Positions 26,630-35,516 of a stretch of DNA of 47,959 nt are shown here, in pieces (the first letter of the stretch is position 1; every line of letters starts with the position of its first letter). Below the pieces are notes generated by a model, which was not told the DNA's origin, made no database searches, and was given only the letters and a program-made list of their open reading frames with translations. The stretch spans positions 1 through 47,959 of the forward strand of contig JAPONY010000077.1 of the NCBI GenBank assembly GCA_026713705.1, in the 5' to 3' direction. The position numbers and the translations under genes are program-made. This stretch comes from Gammaproteobacteria bacterium (lineage in GTDB: Bacteria; Pseudomonadota; Gammaproteobacteria; Poriferisulfidales; Poriferisulfidaceae).

Positions 26630-27067
26630 TCAAAGAGTTAAGACAAAAGTGACCGGTCCGTCGTTGATTAGACGGACTTGCATATCCGCCCCGAACTCTC
26701 CGGTTTCTACCTGACCGTGTTGCTCCCGGCATTCCTCGCACAGACTCTCAAAAAGCATGCGCCCGGCCTCTGGCGGCGCGGCAGAACTAAAACTCGCGCG
26801 CATTCCCCGGTCCGTGTCAGCCGCAAGGGTGAATTGCGGTACCAGCAGCAACGCGCCCCCCGTATCAACCAGGGAGCGATTCATCTTCCCTTCTTCGTCT
26901 GCGAACAGGCGGTAACCCAGGATCCGTTCAGCCATGCGCCCGATTTGCGCTGGCGAATCATCCTTGTGGAAGCCAACCAAGGCCAGAACCCCGGAATCGA
27001 TGGCCGCCACGGTACGCCCACCGATGTCGACTCGAGCCTCGATTGTGCGTTGGAGCAGGGCGATCAT
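26630..27067 (-). CDS. dtd: D-aminoacyl-tRNA deacylase
   Basis: Removes D-amino acids from mischarged tRNA. 145 aa starting MIALLQRTIEARV at 27067. The second signature NDGPVTF near the C-terminus is intact. The first, normally SQxTL, reads PQFTL (residues 77-81), so the Ser is replaced by Pro while Gln, Thr and Leu remain. FADEEGKMNRSL is also conserved. A longer frame to 27145 would overlap the tRNA gene and is rejected. Confidence 0.9.
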   Translation of the reverse strand: MIALLQRTIEARVDIGGRTVAAIDSGVLALVGFHKDDSPAQIGRMAERILGYRLFADEEGKMNRSLVDTGGALLLVPQFTLAADTDRGMRASFSSAAPPEAGRMLFESLCEECREQHGQVETGEFGADMQVRLINDGPVTFVLTL

Positions 27068-27078
27068 GAGCGGCTTGC

Positions 27079-27108
27079 TTGGCCGGAGAATGGCAAAAGC
27101 ACTATAAT
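27079..27108 (+). promoter_or_regulatory. tRNA-Arg promoter
   Basis: TTGGCC at 27079-27084, spacer 18, and a perfect TATAAT at 27103-27108, ten bases before the tRNA. It lies upstream of dtd on the other strand. Confidence 0.5.
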
Positions 27109-27118
27109 CCATTTTTAC

Positions 27119-27194
27119 GCGCCCGTGGCTCAGTGGATAGAGCACTGGCCTCCGGAGCCAGGGGTCGCAGGTTCGAATCCTGCCGGGCGCGCCA
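27119..27194 (+). tRNA. tRNA-Arg, anticodon CCG
   Basis: The 76-base gene folds fully: acceptor GCGCCCG pairs with CGGGCGC, D-arm GCTC/GAGC, anticodon stem CTGGC/GCCAG with loop CTCCGGA (anticodon CCG, reading CGG), T-arm GCAGG/CCTGC with TTCGAAT. The CCA end is encoded (27192-27194). Confidence 0.97.
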
Positions 27195-27277
27195 GACCCA
27201 ATATCGCAGCCACTTCAGACCCTTGAGGAACATAGTAGAATGGCCAAGCCAGCAGTGGCTCCATCTCTTTTCTCCCC

Positions 27278-27868
27278 ATGAGCGCCCGCACCGCCCGCAT
27301 CCAGCGCAATACCCGCGAGACCCAGATCGAGGTTGAAGTCGATCTGGACGGGAGTGGCTGCGCGGAACTTGAGACAGGGTTGCCCTTCCTGGAACACATG
27401 CTGGACCAAGTTGCCCGCCACGGCATGCTGGACCTCAAGGTGAAAGCCCAAGGCGACCTTTCAGTCGACGCGCACCATACCGTCGAAGACATCGGCATCG
27501 TGCTCGGCCAGGCCGTACGACAGGCATTGGGTGACAAACAGGCCATCCGCCGCTATGGTCATGCCTACGTCCCGCTGGACGAGGCGCTGTCGCGCGTCGT
27601 CATCGATTTCTCCGGCCGCCCCGGCCTGAACTATCAGGTCGAATACCCGCGTGCCCGAATACAGGACTTCGACGTGGACCTGGTGCACGAATTCTTCCAG
27701 GGATTCATCAACCACGCCATGGCCACGCTGCACATAGACGGTCTGCGCGGGAACAACGCCCACCACATTGCCGAAACTGTGTTCAAGGCCTTCGGCCGTG
27801 CGTTGCGCATGGCCACGGAACAGGACCCACGGGAGACCGGTACCCCTTCAACCAAAGGCGTGTTATAG
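27278..27868 (+). CDS. hisB: imidazoleglycerol-phosphate dehydratase
   Basis: Sixth enzyme of histidine synthesis, single-function type (196 aa, without the phosphatase domain found in enterics). The two metal-binding repeats are [10 protein letters not shown] and [12 protein letters not shown], and [15 protein letters not shown] is typical. It is the first gene of hisB-hisH-hisA-hisF-hisE, 83 bases after the tRNA. Confidence 0.96.
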   Translation: MSARTARIQRNTRETQIEVEVDLDGSGCAELETGLPFLEHMLDQVARHGMLDLKVKAQGDLSVDAHHTVEDIGIVLGQAVRQALGDKQAIRRYGHAYVPLDEALSRVVIDFSGRPGLNYQVEYPRARIQDFDVDLVHEFFQGFINHAMATLHIDGLRGNNAHHIAETVFKAFGRALRMATEQDPRETGTPSTKGVL

Positions 27869-27890
27869 CCAATACTCGTTCAGTTTCGCG

Positions 27891-28529
27891 ATGCAAACCG
27901 TCGCCATCGTCGATTTCAGTTTCGGCAACCTACGTTCCGTGCACAACGCGTTGTGCAGCTTGGCGGGGCCTGATGTTGACATCCAGATCGCAACCGAGCC
28001 CTCAGCCATAGAGCAAGCGGACCGGGTCGTATTCCCGGGTCAGGGCGCGGCGCGGCACTGCATGCTTGCACTGCGTCAGAAGGGTCTGGCCGATGCGGTC
28101 TTGAACGCGGCCCGGGACCGGCCTTTTCTCGGAATCTGCATGGGCATGCAAGTCCTGATGGAATACAGCGAGGAGAACGACGGCGTCGATTGCCTGGGGA
28201 TGTTCTCCGGAAGGGTGGAGGCCTTCGCCCCGCATGTCGAACGCGGCAGCAGGTTCAAAATCCCGCACATGGGCTGGAGCCGCATCGAACAGGTGACACA
28301 CCCGCTGTGGGAGAATATCCCCGACCAAAGCCGTTTTTATTTCGTGCACAGTTACTACACGGCTCCGCGCGATAAGGAAGCCATCGCCGGGCGCACTGAT
28401 TACGTATTGCCTTTCGCTTCGGTGATCGCGAGAGATCAAGTGTTCGCCATGCAGAGCCATCCCGAGAAAAGCGGAGAACACGGTCTGACGCTGCTACGGA
28501 ATTTCCTGCACTGGGACGGCCGGTGCTGA
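27891..28529 (+). CDS. hisH: imidazole glycerol phosphate synthase, glutaminase subunit
   Basis: Class I glutamine amidotransferase that supplies ammonia to HisF. The nucleophile is Cys83 in FLGICMGMQ, and the His/Glu of the triad are in [12 protein letters not shown]. 212 aa, starting [13 protein letters not shown]. Lies 22 bases after hisB. The longer in-frame extension into hisB is not used. Confidence 0.95.
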   Translation: MQTVAIVDFSFGNLRSVHNALCSLAGPDVDIQIATEPSAIEQADRVVFPGQGAARHCMLALRQKGLADAVLNAARDRPFLGICMGMQVLMEYSEENDGVDCLGMFSGRVEAFAPHVERGSRFKIPHMGWSRIEQVTHPLWENIPDQSRFYFVHSYYTAPRDKEAIAGRTDYVLPFASVIARDQVFAMQSHPEKSGEHGLTLLRNFLHWDGRC

Positions 28530-28548
28530 ACCTGGAGCCCACCGAATC

Positions 28549-29277
28549 ATGCTGATCATTCCCGCCATCGACATCAAGGAAGGCCGGTGCGTGCGTCTGC
28601 GCCAAGGCCGGATGGACGACGAAACCGTCTTTTCGGATGACCCCGTCAGCATGGCGCAACGCTGGGTCGATCAGGGCGCTCAGCGATTGCACATCGTGGA
28701 TCTGGACGGTGCCCGCATGGGTCAGCCGGCCAACCTTCCGATCATTGAACAAATCGCGAAAAATCATCCGAAAGTTCCGATCCAAGTCGGCGGAGGCATC
28801 CGGAGCGAAGAAACCATCCAGACCTATCTGGATATCGGCGTGCGATACACCGTCATCGGCACCCGTGCAGTGCGCGAACCGCACTTCGTCGAAGAACTGT
28901 GCCTGGAGTTTCCCGGCCACATCATCGTTGGCCTGGATGCCAAGGATGGCAAGGTGGCCACTGATGGCTGGTCCAAGTTGTCCCACCACGACGCCATTGA
29001 TCTGGCTCAGCACTTCGCCCAGGAGGGAGTCGCCTCAATCATCTTCACCGACATCAGCCGGGACGGCATGATGCAGGGCGTCAACGTGGCATCTACCGTT
29101 GAACTGGCCCAGGCCCTCCCCATCCCCGTTATCGCTTCCGGCGGCGTCAGTACGCTGGAAGACATCAAGGCCCTTCAGGCCGTTGCCGATGAAGGCATCA
29201 GCGGCGCCATCATCGGGCGGGCTCTGTATGAGGGCAGCATCGATCTCGAGCAGGCACTGGCACTGGCTTCCGACTGA
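28549..29277 (+). CDS. hisA: phosphoribosylformimino-5-aminoimidazole carboxamide ribotide isomerase
   Basis: ProFAR isomerase, TIM barrel of 242 aa. N-terminal [18 protein letters not shown] carries the catalytic Asp; the phosphate sites IQVGGGIRS and [10 protein letters not shown] are present, and a second catalytic Asp lies in [14 protein letters not shown]. Its TGA shares one base with the hisF ATG (TGATG). Confidence 0.96.
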   Translation: MLIIPAIDIKEGRCVRLRQGRMDDETVFSDDPVSMAQRWVDQGAQRLHIVDLDGARMGQPANLPIIEQIAKNHPKVPIQVGGGIRSEETIQTYLDIGVRYTVIGTRAVREPHFVEELCLEFPGHIIVGLDAKDGKVATDGWSKLSHHDAIDLAQHFAQEGVASIIFTDISRDGMMQGVNVASTVELAQALPIPVIASGGVSTLEDIKALQAVADEGISGAIIGRALYEGSIDLEQALALASD

Positions 29278-30050
29278 TGGGCCTTGCCAAACGCATCATC
29301 CCGTGCCTGGATGTCGACGATGGCCGGGTTGTCAAAGGCGTGAAGTTTGTTGATATCCGGGATGCCGGCGACCCGGTCGAAATCGCCCGCCGCTACGATC
29401 AGGAAGGTGCGGATGAAATCACGTTTCTGGACATCACGGCGAGCCACCACGACCGCGATACTACGGTCCACATGGTGGAAGCCGTGGCGGAGCAGGTGTT
29501 CATTCCCCTGACTGTCGGGGGAGGCATCCGGACGGTCGAGAATATCCGGACCCTGCTGTGCGCCGGCGCCGACAAGGTCGGCATCAACACGGCCGCCGTC
29601 ACCAACCCGGAATTCGTGCAGGAGGCCAGCGATACGGTGGGCAACCAGTGCATCGTCGTCGCCATCGACGCCAAGCGGATCAGCGCACCCGATGCACCGC
29701 CGCGCTGGGATATCTTCACTCATGGCGGGCGCAAGGACACGGGAATCGACGCCCTGGAATGGGCAAAAAAAATGGAAACGTACGGAGCTGGCGAGATCCT
29801 CCTGACCAGCATGGACCGGGACGGGACCCGCGAAGGCTTCGACCTGGAACTGACCCGGGCCATGAGCGATGCGGTCGGCATCCCCATCATCGCGTCGGGC
29901 GGAGTCGGCACCCTGCAGCACCTGGTGGACGGTGTCACCGAAGGCGGTGCCGATGCCGTACTTGCGGCCAGCATCTTCCACTTTCAGGAATATACTATTG
30001 GCGAGGCCAAGCAGTACATGCACCAGAACGGTATTGAGGTTCGCCTGTAA
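29277..30050 (+). CDS. hisF: imidazole glycerol phosphate synthase, cyclase subunit
   Basis: TIM-barrel partner of HisH, 257 aa. [24 protein letters not shown] holds the catalytic Asp and the hydrophobic channel entrance; [12 protein letters not shown] and [11 protein letters not shown] are phosphate-binding loops. Translationally coupled to hisA; hisE begins six bases after its stop. Confidence 0.97.
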   Translation: MGLAKRIIPCLDVDDGRVVKGVKFVDIRDAGDPVEIARRYDQEGADEITFLDITASHHDRDTTVHMVEAVAEQVFIPLTVGGGIRTVENIRTLLCAGADKVGINTAAVTNPEFVQEASDTVGNQCIVVAIDAKRISAPDAPPRWDIFTHGGRKDTGIDALEWAKKMETYGAGEILLTSMDRDGTREGFDLELTRAMSDAVGIPIIASGGVGTLQHLVDGVTEGGADAVLAASIFHFQEYTIGEAKQYMHQNGIEVRL

Positions 30051-30056
30051 ATCCCC

Positions 30057-30380
30057 ATGGACGAGACCACTCGCATCCTGGAACGATTGATGGAAGTGCT
30101 CCGGCAGCGCCGCGAGGCCGACCCGGACAGTTCATACGTGGCCGCGCTTTGCCACGACGGGATCCCCGCCGTCACGGCCAAGATCACCGAAGAAGCCGCC
30201 GAGACGGTGGAAGCGGCCGAAGGCGACACCGAACATTTGGTGCACGAAGTCGCGGACCTTTGGTTTCACAGCCTGGTCCTGCTGGCCATGCGCGATCTTG
30301 ATGCCCGCGATGTCCTGGAGGAATTGGAGCGTCGTTTCGGAACTTCGGGGCTGGAAGAAAAGTCCAAACGCCAACAGTGA
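30057..30380 (+). CDS. hisE: phosphoribosyl-ATP pyrophosphatase
   Basis: MazG-like all-alpha enzyme of 107 aa catalysing the second step of histidine synthesis. The metal-binding EEAAE (KITEEAAETVEAA) and EVADLWFHSLVLL are diagnostic. hisI, which usually lies between hisF and hisE or is fused to hisE, is absent here. The end overlaps the nucleosidase gene by four bases (GTGA). Confidence 0.93.
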   Translation: MDETTRILERLMEVLRQRREADPDSSYVAALCHDGIPAVTAKITEEAAETVEAAEGDTEHLVHEVADLWFHSLVLLAMRDLDARDVLEELERRFGTSGLEEKSKRQQ

Positions 30381-31312
30381 AAACATATACATTGCGGGAT
30401 TGGGCGAGTGGCCTAACCGCCTTGATGCTGACGTCAGTCGGCATGACCCTGCCGGCGATAACATTCGCCGTTCAGGACGATACTCCCCGCATTGCCGTGG
30501 TCTCCGCCTACGCGCCGGAGATGGTGATCCTGAAAGGCGAACTGGACAATGCCGCCGTACACTCATTGAACGGTGTGGAGTTTTCCACCGGCCGACTGCA
30601 GGAACGTGATGTCGTGCTGTTCTTGAGCGGCATCAGTGTCGTCAATGCGGCGATGACGGTACAACTTGCCCTCGACCGCTTCAACGTCAAGCAGATTGTC
30701 TTCTCCGGCATTGCCGGCGGAATCGATCCCGCACTGCACATCGGTGATGTGGTGATCGCGGACCGCTGGGGACAATATCTTGAGTCGCTTTTTGCCCGAA
30801 AGGTCGAGGGCGGATGGAAGAAACCGGACTTTTTCGAATACCCGTATGCGAACTTCGGCATGATGTTCCCGAGGTCCGTCACCGTACAGCGGGCCGGTGC
30901 CGACGCGCCAGAGACCCGGTTCTGGTTCCCGGTTGATGAATCCCTGCTGGCTTATGCCCGCCAAGCGGTCGCGGACGTCACGCTCAACCACTGCGCGGCA
31001 GAAAACACGTGCCTTGATTACATGCCCAAGATTGTCATCGGCGGTTCCGGCGTGTCGGGCGGCGCATTTATCGACAATGCAGATTTTCGTGATTACACGT
31101 TCAAGACTTTCGACGCACATGTCTTGGACATGGAAAGCGCCGCCGTGGCTCATGTCGCCTATGCGAACGATGTTCCGTTCATCGCCATCCGAAGCTTGTC
31201 CGATTTGGCGGGCGGTGACGAAGCAGGAAACCAACTTGAAATCTTTTTCGGCCTTGCGGCTGACAACGCGGCTGAGGTCGTCAAGGCATTATTGCGGGCG
31301 ATCCCTGAATAA
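30377..31312 (+). CDS. exported 5-prime-methylthioadenosine/S-adenosylhomocysteine nucleosidase-like protein
   Basis: 311 aa, PNP/UDP phosphorylase fold. A hydrophobic N-terminus (about residues 12-32, ending near TFA-VQ) looks like a signal peptide, so the protein is probably periplasmic, unlike the cytoplasmic Pfs/MtnN. Family motifs are visible: FSGIAGGIDPALHIGDVVIAD, VSGGAFIDNADFRD, the substrate-binding DMESAAVAHVA, and the catalytic region RSLSDLAGGDE. An insertion of about 60 residues between the second and third motifs includes two Cys (NHCAAENTC) that could form a disulfide outside the cytoplasm. The GTG start overlaps the hisE stop, so it is co-translated with histidine genes. Confidence 0.82.
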   Translation: MKTYTLRDWASGLTALMLTSVGMTLPAITFAVQDDTPRIAVVSAYAPEMVILKGELDNAAVHSLNGVEFSTGRLQERDVVLFLSGISVVNAAMTVQLALDRFNVKQIVFSGIAGGIDPALHIGDVVIADRWGQYLESLFARKVEGGWKKPDFFEYPYANFGMMFPRSVTVQRAGADAPETRFWFPVDESLLAYARQAVADVTLNHCAAENTCLDYMPKIVIGGSGVSGGAFIDNADFRDYTFKTFDAHVLDMESAAVAHVAYANDVPFIAIRSLSDLAGGDEAGNQLEIFFGLAADNAAEVVKALLRAIPE

Positions 31313-31464
31313 GTGACGCCTGGCGCACTGATCCGGGCGATTTGAGGGTTTGTCGCGGCCCGTTTGAATGCCGGGCCTGCGCTAAAATGCAGATCTTCGC
31401 CCCGGAGAAATCGCGTACTACGAGCATCCTAGGGCGCTGATTCCGTAATTCCGGGCCCTCGGCC

Positions 31465-31818
31465 ATGTTCGATTTTGGATTCTGGGAACTGATTCTGGTC
31501 ATGATCGTCGGTCTGATCGTGATCGGACCGAAACGCCTGCCCCGAGTCGCCGCCCAAGTGGGCGAATGGCTGGGACGCATGCGGCACCTCGTGCACCAGT
31601 TCCGCCAAAGCGTCCAGCAGGAACTTCAAGCCGAAGAACTCAAGGACGTCCTGCGCCAGCAGCAAAACGAGATTCAGGAACTTCGGGATATCGTCCAGAA
31701 TCAGGCCGATCCCGACGCCCCCCTTGTCGAAGCAATCGAAAAGCAGCTTGAGGAGCGTCCCGACACCGAATCGGACACCCCCGATCATGAGCCCGCCCCG
31801 AAACGTGAAGAAAACTGA
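31465..31818 (+). CDS. tatB: Sec-independent protein translocase protein TatB
   Basis: 117 aa. N-terminal transmembrane helix after MFDFGFWEL (the TatB hallmark with Glu in the membrane), the hinge IGPKRLP, then a long amphipathic and coiled helix and an acidic tail. tatA, which usually precedes tatB, is absent; the 150 bases upstream hold no TatA-like ORF. A TAAAAT at 31383-31388 may be a -10. It overlaps tatC by 32 bases. Confidence 0.93.
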   Translation: MFDFGFWELILVMIVGLIVIGPKRLPRVAAQVGEWLGRMRHLVHQFRQSVQQELQAEELKDVLRQQQNEIQELRDIVQNQADPDAPLVEAIEKQLEERPDTESDTPDHEPAPKREEN

Positions 31819-32659
31819 CCCGGAGCGGCCCTTTCTCAGCCACTTGGTCGAACTGCGCGACCGGTTGTTGCGGGTTCTCCTGGTCGTCGGCATCGTACTG
31901 GTGGCACTGCTGCCGTTTGCCAACACGCTGTATACCTTGCTGGCCACACCGCTGCTCAACAGCCTCCCGGAAGGCCATACGATGGTCGCCATTGACGTGG
32001 CCTCGCCTTTCCTTGCTCCGTTCAAGCTGACCCTGCTGCTGGCGTTGACGGTCACGGTGCCGTACACCCTTTATCAAGTCTGGGCCTTCGCTGCCCCGGG
32101 GCTGTACGGGCATGAAAAGCGTCTGGCCGGCCCGGTGCTTCTGTCCAGCGTCGTCCTGTTCTATCTCGGCATGGTGTTCGCCTATTTCGTGGTGTTCCCG
32201 CTGGTGTTCGGGTTCTTCGTCAGTACGGCACCGGAAGGCGTCGCGGTCATGACCGACATCAACCGCTTCCTGGACTTCGTGGTGAAGCTTTTCCTCGCTT
32301 TCGGAGTCGCGTTCGAGGTCCCGATCATCACGGTCGCCATGGTCGCCATGGGAATCACCACGCCCAAACGTCTGCGCGAAGTTCGCCCTTACGTGATCGT
32401 GGCGGCATTCGTCATCGGCATGCTGCTGACGCCTCCGGACGTCATCTCCCAGACCCTGCTCGCCATCCCGGTCTGGCTACTGTACGAGATCGGCATCCTC
32501 TTCTCCAAAATGGTGGCTCCGAAACAGGACGAGGCTGAAGCAGAAGAAGAGACCCGCTTCCGCCCCATGACCGAAGAAGAGATGGACACCGAACTTGATG
32601 CCATGGAATCCACCGAAACTCCAGAGCCGGCCTCTCCCGACAAGAAGACCGATGAGTGA
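31787..32659 (+). CDS. tatC: Sec-independent protein translocase subunit TatC
   Basis: 290 aa, six transmembrane helices; receptor for twin-arginine signals together with TatB. The N-terminal PFLSHLVELRDRLLRV carries the signal-binding Glu; FAAPGLYGHEKR and FEVPI follow the family pattern. The C-terminal tail is long and acidic (about 45 residues rich in Glu). The ATG at 31787 lies inside tatB. The stop overlaps the gmk start by eight bases. Confidence 0.95.
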   Translation: MSPPRNVKKTDPERPFLSHLVELRDRLLRVLLVVGIVLVALLPFANTLYTLLATPLLNSLPEGHTMVAIDVASPFLAPFKLTLLLALTVTVPYTLYQVWAFAAPGLYGHEKRLAGPVLLSSVVLFYLGMVFAYFVVFPLVFGFFVSTAPEGVAVMTDINRFLDFVVKLFLAFGVAFEVPIITVAMVAMGITTPKRLREVRPYVIVAAFVIGMLLTPPDVISQTLLAIPVWLLYEIGILFSKMVAPKQDEAEAEEETRFRPMTEEEMDTELDAMESTETPEPASPDKKTDE

Positions 32660-33260
32660 AGGCCGGCTGTTCATCGTGACGGCACCCTCTGGAGCCGGCA
32701 AGACTTCCCTGATCCGGGAGCTCCTGAGCCGAGGGGAGCGCCTTGCGGTCAGCATCTCGCACACGACCCGGCCGATGCGCAAGGGGGAAGAAGACGGCGT
32801 GGATTATTACTTTGTCTCGCCTGAAGAATTTGAACGGATCAGCGGGCAGGATGGGTTCCTCGAACGTGCGGAGGTATTCGACCATCTGTACGGGACCTCG
32901 CGCACGGAGGTCGAACGGTTGCGAAGCGAAGGGCTCGACGTAATCCTTGAAATCGACTGGCAGGGCGCGCAACTGGTGCGGCAGAAAATGCCCGAAGCCG
33001 TCGGCATTTTCATTCTCCCGCCCTCTTTTGCAGTCTTGGAGGCACGCTTACGCAATCGGGGCACGGACGACGACGGCGTAATCTCGCAGCGCCTGGCTCA
33101 GGCCCGGTCAGATATCCTGCACTGCCAGGATTTTGAGCACTGTGTGATCAACGATGATTTCGAAGAAGCAATAGAGCGATTACGATCCTTGATTCAGAAC
33201 CCGAATCAGACCGATGATGATCCCCGGCCCTGTTACGAGCGGGTGTCGGAAACTTCCTGA
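32652..33260 (+). CDS. gmk: guanylate kinase
   Basis: Phosphorylates GMP to GDP. 202 aa. P-loop APSGAGKTS (residues 11-19), GMP-binding SISHTTRPMRKGEEDGVDYYFV, and EIDWQGAQ are conserved. It is coupled to tatC by an eight-base overlap, an unusual neighbour; gmk normally lies with rpoZ and spoT, which are absent here. It is convergent with rluB. Confidence 0.95.
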   Translation: MSEGRLFIVTAPSGAGKTSLIRELLSRGERLAVSISHTTRPMRKGEEDGVDYYFVSPEEFERISGQDGFLERAEVFDHLYGTSRTEVERLRSEGLDVILEIDWQGAQLVRQKMPEAVGIFILPPSFAVLEARLRNRGTDDDGVISQRLAQARSDILHCQDFEHCVINDDFEEAIERLRSLIQNPNQTDDDPRPCYERVSETS

Positions 33261-33282
33261 TTGGGGGTGATCCAAACGCCGA

Positions 33283-34023
33283 TTATTTTGCCGTGCAGGC
33301 GTACTTCAAGACCTGTATCTCTTTCCGGGATAGCCAGCGAGCCTCCCCCGCCGGGTGATCCCGAGCCAACAAAACCGGCCCGTATCCAATCCGGATCAGG
33401 CGACCAACCTCTAAGCCAACCGCTTCCCACATTCTCCGCACGGCGCGATTGCGTCCTTCGCGCAACGCAACCTCGTACCAGCGATTACTCCCTTGACCTC
33501 GCTTCTCGCGCACGTACTCGAACTTCGCCATTCCGTCTTCCAGTTCCACTCCTGCCGTCAAGCGTTCCAGTTGTTCTTGGCGTGGCGTCCCGCGAACCCG
33601 GGCCAGATAACGGCGCTGCACCTGCCCGCTCGGATGCATCAGGCGATTTGCCAATTGCCCATCGGTTGTCAACAGCAGCAAGCCTGAAGTCTGGAAATCC
33701 AGCCGCCCGACCGCAATCCAACGTCCATGTGAGGGTTCCGGCAGGTTGTCGAAAACCGTCGGGCGGTCCTGCTCGTCGGATCGGCTGGTGATCTGTCCTG
33801 CGGGCTTGTGGTAGGCCAGTACCTGGCAGGTTTCCGCCCCTTCCGGAAGCGGTCGGCCATCGACTGTCACCGCATCATCCGAAGCCGCCCGATCTCCCAG
33901 CTTGGCTGGCTGGCCGTTGACCTGGACCCGTCCCGCCTCGATCCATGCCTCGGCCTGACGGCGTGAGGCAAGCCCTGCCTGGGCAATCAGTTTTTGGAGG
34001 CGCTGCGGCGTATCGCCCGCCAC
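33283..34023 (-). CDS. rluB: 23S rRNA pseudouridine(2605) synthase
   Basis: 246 aa. An N-terminal S4 RNA-binding domain (RLQKLIAQAGLASRRQAEAWIEAGRVQVNG) is followed by the RsuA-type catalytic domain with the active Asp in GRLDFQTSGLLLLTTDG. The GTG start lies one base after the scpB stop. scpA-scpB-rluB is a common gene order, which favours RluB over RluE/RluF. Confidence 0.9.
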   Translation of the reverse strand: MAGDTPQRLQKLIAQAGLASRRQAEAWIEAGRVQVNGQPAKLGDRAASDDAVTVDGRPLPEGAETCQVLAYHKPAGQITSRSDEQDRPTVFDNLPEPSHGRWIAVGRLDFQTSGLLLLTTDGQLANRLMHPSGQVQRRYLARVRGTPRQEQLERLTAGVELEDGMAKFEYVREKRGQGSNRWYEVALREGRNRAVRRMWEAVGLEVGRLIRIGYGPVLLARDHPAGEARWLSRKEIQVLKYACTAK

Positions 34024-34024
34024 T

Positions 34025-34687
34025 TCAGGCTGCTTCTTCCGGCAGATCCGGCGGCAAGTCTTCTTCCGGGGATTCAGAGACTACCGTGTCCGTCGCATCC
34101 GACTCCGCGTCCGATTCGGGTTGGGGCATGCCTTGGATCTTCAACTGCGGATCCACTTCCTCTTGCGCACGAGGTTCAGGCAGCGGCGGCAATTCCTTCA
34201 GGCTTTTCAGCCCGAAATAATCCAGAAATTCCCGTGTCGTCCCGTACAGCGCCGGACGACCCGGGACCTGCTTGTAACCCACCACGCGCACCCAATTGCG
34301 CTCGGTCAGCGTCTGCATGATGTTGGTGCTGGGTGCAACACCGCGCACCTGTTCGATTTCGCCGCGCGTCATCGGCTGCCGATAGACAATCAGCGCCAAC
34401 GTCTCCAACAAAGCCTGAGAGTAACGCGGAGGACGCTGTTCCCAAAGACGCCCGATTACCGCGGCGTAGTCTTGGTCAATCTGATAGCGCCAGCCGCTGG
34501 CTATTCGGACCAGCGAGAAACTCCGTCCCTCGCACTCTTGCTCAAGCTTTTCCAAAGCTTCCGACACTTCCTTGCGCGATGGACGGTCGCGGTTGTCGAA
34601 CAGTTTCAGCAACGCGTCCACGGATAGTGGATCGTCCGCTGCCATCAGTGCAGCCTGGATCGTATCCCGGATTGTGGATTCAGGCAT
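34025..34687 (-). CDS. scpB: segregation and condensation protein B
   Basis: Winged-helix subunit of the SMC-ScpAB condensin that compacts and segregates chromosomes. 220 aa, with ALLETLALIVYRQPMTRGEIEQVRG and VGYKQVPGRPALYGTT typical of ScpB. The C-terminus is acidic and Ser/Asp-rich. The ATG at 34687 overlaps the scpA end by eight bases. Confidence 0.93.
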   Translation of the reverse strand: MPESTIRDTIQAALMAADDPLSVDALLKLFDNRDRPSRKEVSEALEKLEQECEGRSFSLVRIASGWRYQIDQDYAAVIGRLWEQRPPRYSQALLETLALIVYRQPMTRGEIEQVRGVAPSTNIMQTLTERNWVRVVGYKQVPGRPALYGTTREFLDYFGLKSLKELPPLPEPRAQEEVDPQLKIQGMPQPESDAESDATDTVVSESPEEDLPPDLPEEAA

Positions 34688-35516
34688 GAGCCGACTCCTC
34701 GCCCGCCCCGTGCAGACACCGGAAAATAATGATCGGGCCGCCGTATTCCTCCTGACGGCAGTCGACCATGCCAAGCTTGAGCAACTCGAGGATCGCCAGC
34801 AAGGAAACCGCCATGCCCTGGCGCCCTTCCTGCGCCGTGAACAGGCTGGTAAACAGGCAATTTTCGTTGGAACCAACCCGGTCCAGGATCTCCGACATTC
34901 GGTCCTGAACGGACAGCGATTCGGTTTCGATCTGATGCGCCACGTTGTACTGGGCCCTCAACAACATGGCCTCCAAGGCCATCAGGAGATCCTGCATGCC
35001 AACCTTGGGCAGCGGGCGGGGCACTGACAGGTCCCGGGTATCCAGTGCGAATTCGAACACGTCTCGCTCCAACCTCGGCAGGTTATTGAGGCTTTCCGCG
35101 GCAACCTTGAAGCGTTCGTACTCCTGCAAGCGCCGAACCAGCTCGGCACGTGGATCTTCTTCTTCGCCCTCTACTTCCGGGGCAGGCAGGAGCATGCGGG
35201 ATTTGATCTCGGCCAGCATCGCCGCCATCACCAGATATTCCGAAGCCAGCTCGAGCTGCAACTCCTCCATCAGGGAGATGTGGCGCAGATACTGGTCGGT
35301 GATTTCCACCAATGGGAGGTCGAGGATATCGAGGTTCTGTCGGCGGATCAGGTACAGCAGGAGATCCAAGGGACCTTCAAAAGCGTCCAGATAGACTTCC
35401 AGCGCCTCGGGAGGGATGTACAGATCTTCCGGCAGATCGACCACCGGCTCGCCGTGCAACGTGGCCAGCGGCATTTCCCGCTGCACCGGAGGACTGTCGC
35501 GCCTCGGATCAGGCAT
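34680..35516 (-). CDS. scpA: segregation and condensation protein A
   Basis: Kleisin subunit bridging SMC heads. 278 aa from the ATG at 35516 (MPDPRRDS). The N-terminal segment VYLDAFEGPLDLLLYLIRRQNLDI is the ScpA hallmark, followed by YLVMAAMLAEIKSRMLLP. A TTG two codons upstream (35522) is also possible. It overlaps the trpS end by eight bases and scpB by eight bases. No smc gene is in the window. Confidence 0.93.
   Translation of the reverse strand: MPDPRRDSPPVQREMPLATLHGEPVVDLPEDLYIPPEALEVYLDAFEGPLDLLLYLIRRQNLDILDLPLVEITDQYLRHISLMEELQLELASEYLVMAAMLAEIKSRMLLPAPEVEGEEEDPRAELVRRLQEYERFKVAAESLNNLPRLERDVFEFALDTRDLSVPRPLPKVGMQDLLMALEAMLLRAQYNVAHQIETESLSVQDRMSEILDRVGSNENCLFTSLFTAQEGRQGMAVSLLAILELLKLGMVDCRQEEYGGPIIIFRCLHGAGEESAHA

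Noticed and set aside
31313..31464. possible tatA or hisI remnant between the nucleosidase and tatB
   Set aside because: No frame gives the TatA helix and FG motif or the HisI Cys/His ligands; the gap is too short.
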